The notes under the pieces were generated by a model. The model had not been told where the DNA came from. It did not search any database and saw nothing but the letters and a program-made list of their open reading frames with translations. From Clostridium sp. CAG:167 (GTDB lineage: Bacteria > Bacillota > Clostridia > Lachnospirales > Lachnospiraceae): a stretch of 8,195 nucleotides of DNA. Position 1 is the first letter of the stretch. Every line of letters starts with the position of its first letter. Below are positions 6,801 through 8,195 of the stretch, piece after piece. The stretch spans positions 1 through 8,195 of the forward strand of contig HF998308.1 of assembly GCA_000433735.1 (NCBI GenBank). The letters run 5' to 3'. The position numbers and the translations under genes are program-made.

Positions 6801-7051
6801 TTCTTCTTTACAGATACTTTTGCTACCTTCTTATTGTACTTTTTCTGAATAGAAATTTTGGATATTTTCGATTTATTTTTCCCCGAAAATGTAACCGTTT
6901 TTTTCTGTCCCGCCTGCAAGGTAACCTTTGCCGTACTGATCTTTAATCCTGCTTTCTTGCTTTTCGCACCGGCTTCTCCCTGCAGACATAAAGACAAAAT
7001 AAGGGAAAACGCCAAACACATGGCAATTCTTTTTCTTACTCTGGCTTTCAT
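3818..7051 (-). CDS. Large secreted multidomain surface protein (Ig-like, SLH-like, carboxypeptidase-regulatory-like and DUF2135-like domains)
   Basis: The protein has 1077 residues. Residues 1-29 form a Sec signal peptide: basic MKARVRKR, a hydrophobic core, and likely cleavage after AGA. Residues 33-122 are a very Lys-rich bacterial Ig-like (BIG2-type) domain. Residues 123-165 are a K/T/S linker. Residues 166-308 show three diverged SLH-like repeats with ITRSEW, VTREYM and ITKDDV signatures, suggesting non-covalent binding to cell-wall polymer. Residues 308-440 are strongly acidic, then a Lys hinge leads to a beta-rich domain of about 270 residues that I do not recognise (455-730). Residues 735-818 are a carboxypeptidase-regulatory-like beta-sandwich (TIEGAVVDSASRKPI, TDADGRYKVDNLADGTY). 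Residues 828-910 form a similar fold. Residues 924-990 resemble DUF2135/YfaP (RFVLTWGEEPMDLDSHV, LDVDDRDSYGPETITI). No LPxTG anchor and no catalytic motif are seen. The ATG at 7051 is 6 bases from AAGGAGG; the ATG at 7057 abuts it. Confidence 0.85.
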   Translation of the reverse strand: MKARVRKRIAMCLAFSLILSLCLQGEAGAKSKKAGLKISTAKVTLQAGQKKTVTFSGKNKSKISKISIQKKYNKKVAKVSVKKKKIYVTGKKKGQTKIRVLVKFKKHSKLKAKKFVIKVNVQKKKQKSAAKTNVKTQTVNKKPVVTQKPATSGTGSTVNSGSSVDKKITRSEWVSILCKKLDIDTSGINLASTDLDYADISDDKNAVQIEAAHKYGLLPEEGDSQDVPCFNPQETVTREYMAYTLSKALGFEYSGEPDDCEDLDESVYQDEVANIIKAKVMKLHNDKFNPKQAITKDDVEFAEEKIDEWTASTDLSDAKEYDHSVYQEDVKDYSDCTEYSLEKNNSSDLTLKGSDLKNYDIEEKDIIVLGKNDAHPNGVAVEIVEANEDGSFSCKDPDIEDVYSQIDTLGQGEIDYEDAKAASDDISLKYEVNEDTSVQKKQKTETKKKVGGSFEPKDVKFIFDMGKGKKITDNLKLQGKVTVSIPEITALLDADVSLRKGVSIDEMTLSMREKVDIAGGLYWTVAETGQSLQNGSHENDFRSIWTKAEGANFEFGRIELGSIPIDVAYGFGINLKLFAEVSMKGEVSITYSMNAMEGIQYKDDTFRILKDYSDTLSLFEVSGSGYVQIGVAADVAWMEIFDIVGVTFQVGPAFNAKITPHALATDPLICANASFYLGAKLTLDKETILGELLKDKHNLSLQCELLKDDSKNPLRLNFHMENFKRVQKCTYGAGTIEGAVVDSASRKPIKSAMAQIYMKGKDGADLLIRTVYTDADGRYKVDNLADGTYCIVITATNYKQCSFDDVKIVHSTVMTADVAEMVKRDDSTGMLRFKIVSAVTGEELKDWNYNIRSINTVYDMEDITGTSGNGIFEREVACGNYQVTISKKDYITASQVVNVAYKKDNTVVIAVSPCLESIDSSEDIRFVLTWGEEPMDLDSHVFIKNKDQQVVGRVYFDSDEYEDENTSVNLDVDDRDSYGPETITIAKASNDYTYSYYVYDYTNEDCEGVKELSLSSAKVSVYAGEKLLYAFNVPYNRNATAWKVFDYNPSTGQLVIHNQLGDSDCGEEFGKDIQWAE

Positions 7052-7057
7052 AAGCAT

Positions 7058-7064
7058 CCTCCTT
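7058..7064 (-). promoter_or_regulatory. Ribosome binding site of the large secreted protein (decides start)
   Basis: AAGGAGG on the minus strand touches the ATG at 7057 with no spacer and is 6 bases from the ATG at 7051. The second ATG is therefore the start, giving MKARVRKR at the N-terminus. Confidence 0.75.
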
Positions 7065-7081
7065 ACGTAAAATATAATTTT

Positions 7082-7110
7082 ATTATACTCCCGGGGGAAC
7101 GCTTTGGCAA
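7082..7110 (-). promoter_or_regulatory. Sigma-A promoter of the large secreted protein unit
   Basis: Minus strand TTGCCA (7105-7110), a 17-base spacer, and a perfect TATAAT (7082-7087) give a strong sigma-A match with one -35 deviation. Transcription would start near 7075, about 24 bases before the start codon. The -35 lies within a small dyad CTTTG-G-CAAAG (7102-7112) that could be a repressor site, though it is short enough to be chance. The rest of the gap to 7245 holds no gene or clear terminator. Confidence 0.7.
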
Positions 7111-7245
7111 AGAGATTTTCTTTCTTTGCTATTCATGATTTTGCATAAATAAAACAGCGCATTATAGATATAATAATCAGACAAGTTCGGGTTGGTCATC
7201 GAAAACGGAATATATGTTTGACATAAGGGCGGATTAGCTCAATCA

Positions 7246-7788
7246 TCAACGGTTGTAGCCTACCCATTCTATCACACCATCTTCCCTTACCAACATAAAT
7301 CCAATGCCTATTCTTCTTATCTGGGCCACCTTACTCCACCTTTCTGCTAGTTCGTAACTCTTTTCCGAATATGGAACAGCGACAACAGGAATCGTAGATT
7401 TCGTCCACTTATCACTGGTCATTAATTGTCCAATTGCTTCTCGCATAAGTACATATTCCTGTCCAGATTTATTTGTTTTCCCCTTCTTTGCCTCGATAAG
7501 TAATTCTTTTCCTTCTTCAAGATGAACTTTGACATCCCCAACTCCTGGTGTCGAACTGATTATGAGATTGTGTTCACTTCCCATTACCTTATACTCCCCT
7601 TGCCATCGTTCCAAATCTTCGCTCACATAAATGCAGCCATTTTGCTTTAAAAATAACTGAATATCAAAATGGCATGTACTACCAATCTTAACATGCGCCC
7701 CATCAATAGATACATATACATCTTCATCCGTCAAATGATTTTTTAAATAATAGAGTGCAATCCTTAATATCACTTCTGCTTCCGTCAT
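7246..7788 (-). CDS. Small PD-(D/E)xK nuclease-fold protein (restriction-endonuclease-like)
   Basis: This 180-residue protein begins with a helical stretch (TEAEVILRIALYYLKNHL). A central beta-alpha core carries D85 in TPGVGDVKV and then E99-A-K101 in ELLIEAKKG. The 14-residue spacing, hydrophobic strands and following helix with E117 and Q121 (REAIGQLM) fit a PD-(D/E)xK metal-dependent nuclease active site. The next strand (IPVVAVPY) and later GIGFMLVREDGVIEWV fit the fold's outer strands. Related folds cleave DNA in restriction, repair or defence, but the specific target cannot be read here. The ATG at 7788 has GGAGG (7796-7800) seven bases upstream. A GTG at 7833 that would overlap the upstream stop by four bases has no good RBS, so 7788 is chosen. 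It is AT-rich compared with the left part of the window and pairs with the gene upstream. Confidence 0.65.
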   Translation of the reverse strand: MTEAEVILRIALYYLKNHLTDEDVYVSIDGAHVKIGSTCHFDIQLFLKQNGCIYVSEDLERWQGEYKVMGSEHNLIISSTPGVGDVKVHLEEGKELLIEAKKGKTNKSGQEYVLMREAIGQLMTSDKWTKSTIPVVAVPYSEKSYELAERWSKVAQIRRIGIGFMLVREDGVIEWVGYNR

Positions 7789-7795
7789 CTTGTTG

Positions 7796-7800
7796 CCTCC
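7796..7800 (-). promoter_or_regulatory. Ribosome binding site of the nuclease-like gene (decides start)
   Basis: GGAGG on the minus strand lies seven bases before the ATG at 7788. The alternative GTG at 7833 has only a weak GGA-containing stretch upstream. This RBS lies between the two genes, so each has its own translation initiation. Confidence 0.65.
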
Positions 7801-7829
7801 AAACCGCCCAAATGTAGACCTTTTGTAAA

Positions 7830-8195
7830 TCACATTCCAACTATATCATTCAATTTTTTTAAATCTTCATCGCTGGCACAATCTGTCCAACAAGAACTAA
7901 TATTTTTTCTTTTACACATTTCTGCCTTTGCGTCTCCAAAGGCACTTCTTGTTTTTTCAAGATTTTTATCCCGTACATTCTGCCCAACCGCATTCCTTCT
8001 CCAACCACAAAAATAAATCTTAGTTTCTTCCTCTATATCTCTTTTTTTAGGAATAATTTTTAATATATCTTTATAATTTGGTCGCTTCGCAAATTTTTCA
8101 GGAATTCTTTCATTCAACACTTTATAAAAATCATATGGAACAAATTTATGAGCTGGGTCATATTTTATTTCAAGATAACCTATCAATTCCTTAAT
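7830..8195 (-). CDS. Conserved hypothetical protein, C-terminal part (DUF6037-like), start beyond window
   Basis: The minus-strand frame is open to the window edge (122 codons including the stop) and ends at TGA 7830-7832. A TTG at 8186 is possible as a start, but it has no correctly spaced RBS and the frame continues upstream as IKEL, so a longer protein cut by the window is more likely. Visible features are an acidic, aromatic start (YLEIKYDPAHKFVPYDFYKVL), then KIYFCGWRRN, then NLEKTRSAFGDAKAEMCK and KNISSCWTD. From memory, this succession of FCGWR, NLEKTR and NISSCW resembles proteins catalogued as DUF6037, whose function I do not know. It directly precedes the nuclease-like gene with a 41-base gap, indicating co-transcription. 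No catalytic motif is seen. The DNA is markedly AT-rich. Confidence 0.55.
   Translation of the reverse strand: MKELIGYLEIKYDPAHKFVPYDFYKVLNERIPEKFAKRPNYKDILKIIPKKRDIEEETKIYFCGWRRNAVGQNVRDKNLEKTRSAFGDAKAEMCKRKNISSCWTDCASDEDLKKLNDIVGM

Noticed and set aside
7140..7200. A/T-rich ATTAT...ATAAT symmetry and TATAAT-like sequence upstream of the large secreted protein
   Set aside because: The stem is short and A/T-only, and no -35 with suitable spacing was found; not distinguishable from AT-rich background.
7058..7245. Search for a terminator after the nuclease-like gene
   Set aside because: Only weak GATT/AATC-type symmetry is present with no GC-rich stem and U run, so read-through into the secreted-protein unit cannot be excluded.
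1..8195. tRNA, rRNA, CRISPR array or insertion sequence
   Set aside because: No cloverleaf-like sequence, no regularly spaced direct repeats, and no transposase or terminal inverted repeats were seen on either strand.

Overview
The window looks like a chromosomal segment of a low-to-mid GC Gram-positive anaerobe, most likely a Firmicute of the Lachnospiraceae/Clostridia type. The reasons are strong AGGAGG-type ribosome binding sites, sigma-A-like promoters, and a large Lys-rich secreted protein with bacterial Ig-like and S-layer-homology-like segments. No marker gene fixes the genus, so this placement is inference. Almost every gene lies on the minus strand; only a truncated M1 metallopeptidase at the left edge is on the plus strand.

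Left part (1-3200). The C-terminal part of an M1 peptidase (1-513, +) runs convergently into a decayed short-chain dehydrogenase remnant (510-~668, -). To its right is a compact minus-strand operon. A stand-alone LanC-like protein (3069->1729) carries a Cys-Cys-Gly zinc motif in place of the usual Cys-His-Gly. It is followed 45 bases later by a cysteine-synthase-family PLP enzyme (1683->706). Both families perform beta-addition of a thiol or sulfide to a dehydroalanine-type intermediate: aminoacrylate on PLP in one, peptidyl dehydroalanine in the other. No lanthipeptide precursor, dehydratase or exporter is visible. The operon has a recognisable promoter (TTTACA-17-TACACT). A perfect TATAAG-N5-CTTATA dyad is centred near -66, where a LysR-type activator would bind.

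Middle (3198-7110). A second minus-strand unit runs from a promoter at 7082-7110 through a very large secreted multidomain protein (7051->3818) and a small two-TM DUF3592-like protein (3782->3363). It ends in a strong intrinsic terminator (3198-3256). Between the DUF3592 stop and the terminator lies what looks like the last ~20 codons of another secreted Ig-like protein, in frame with the DUF3592 gene after its UGA.

Right part (7246-8195). An AT-richer, probably accessory pair is present. One gene, open at the window edge, resembles the C-terminal part of a DUF6037-type protein. The other, immediately downstream, encodes a small PD-(D/E)xK nuclease-fold protein. This is the best candidate here for part of a poorly described defence-like or DNA-processing system. 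The LanC-like/cysteine-synthase operon is the other unusual module.
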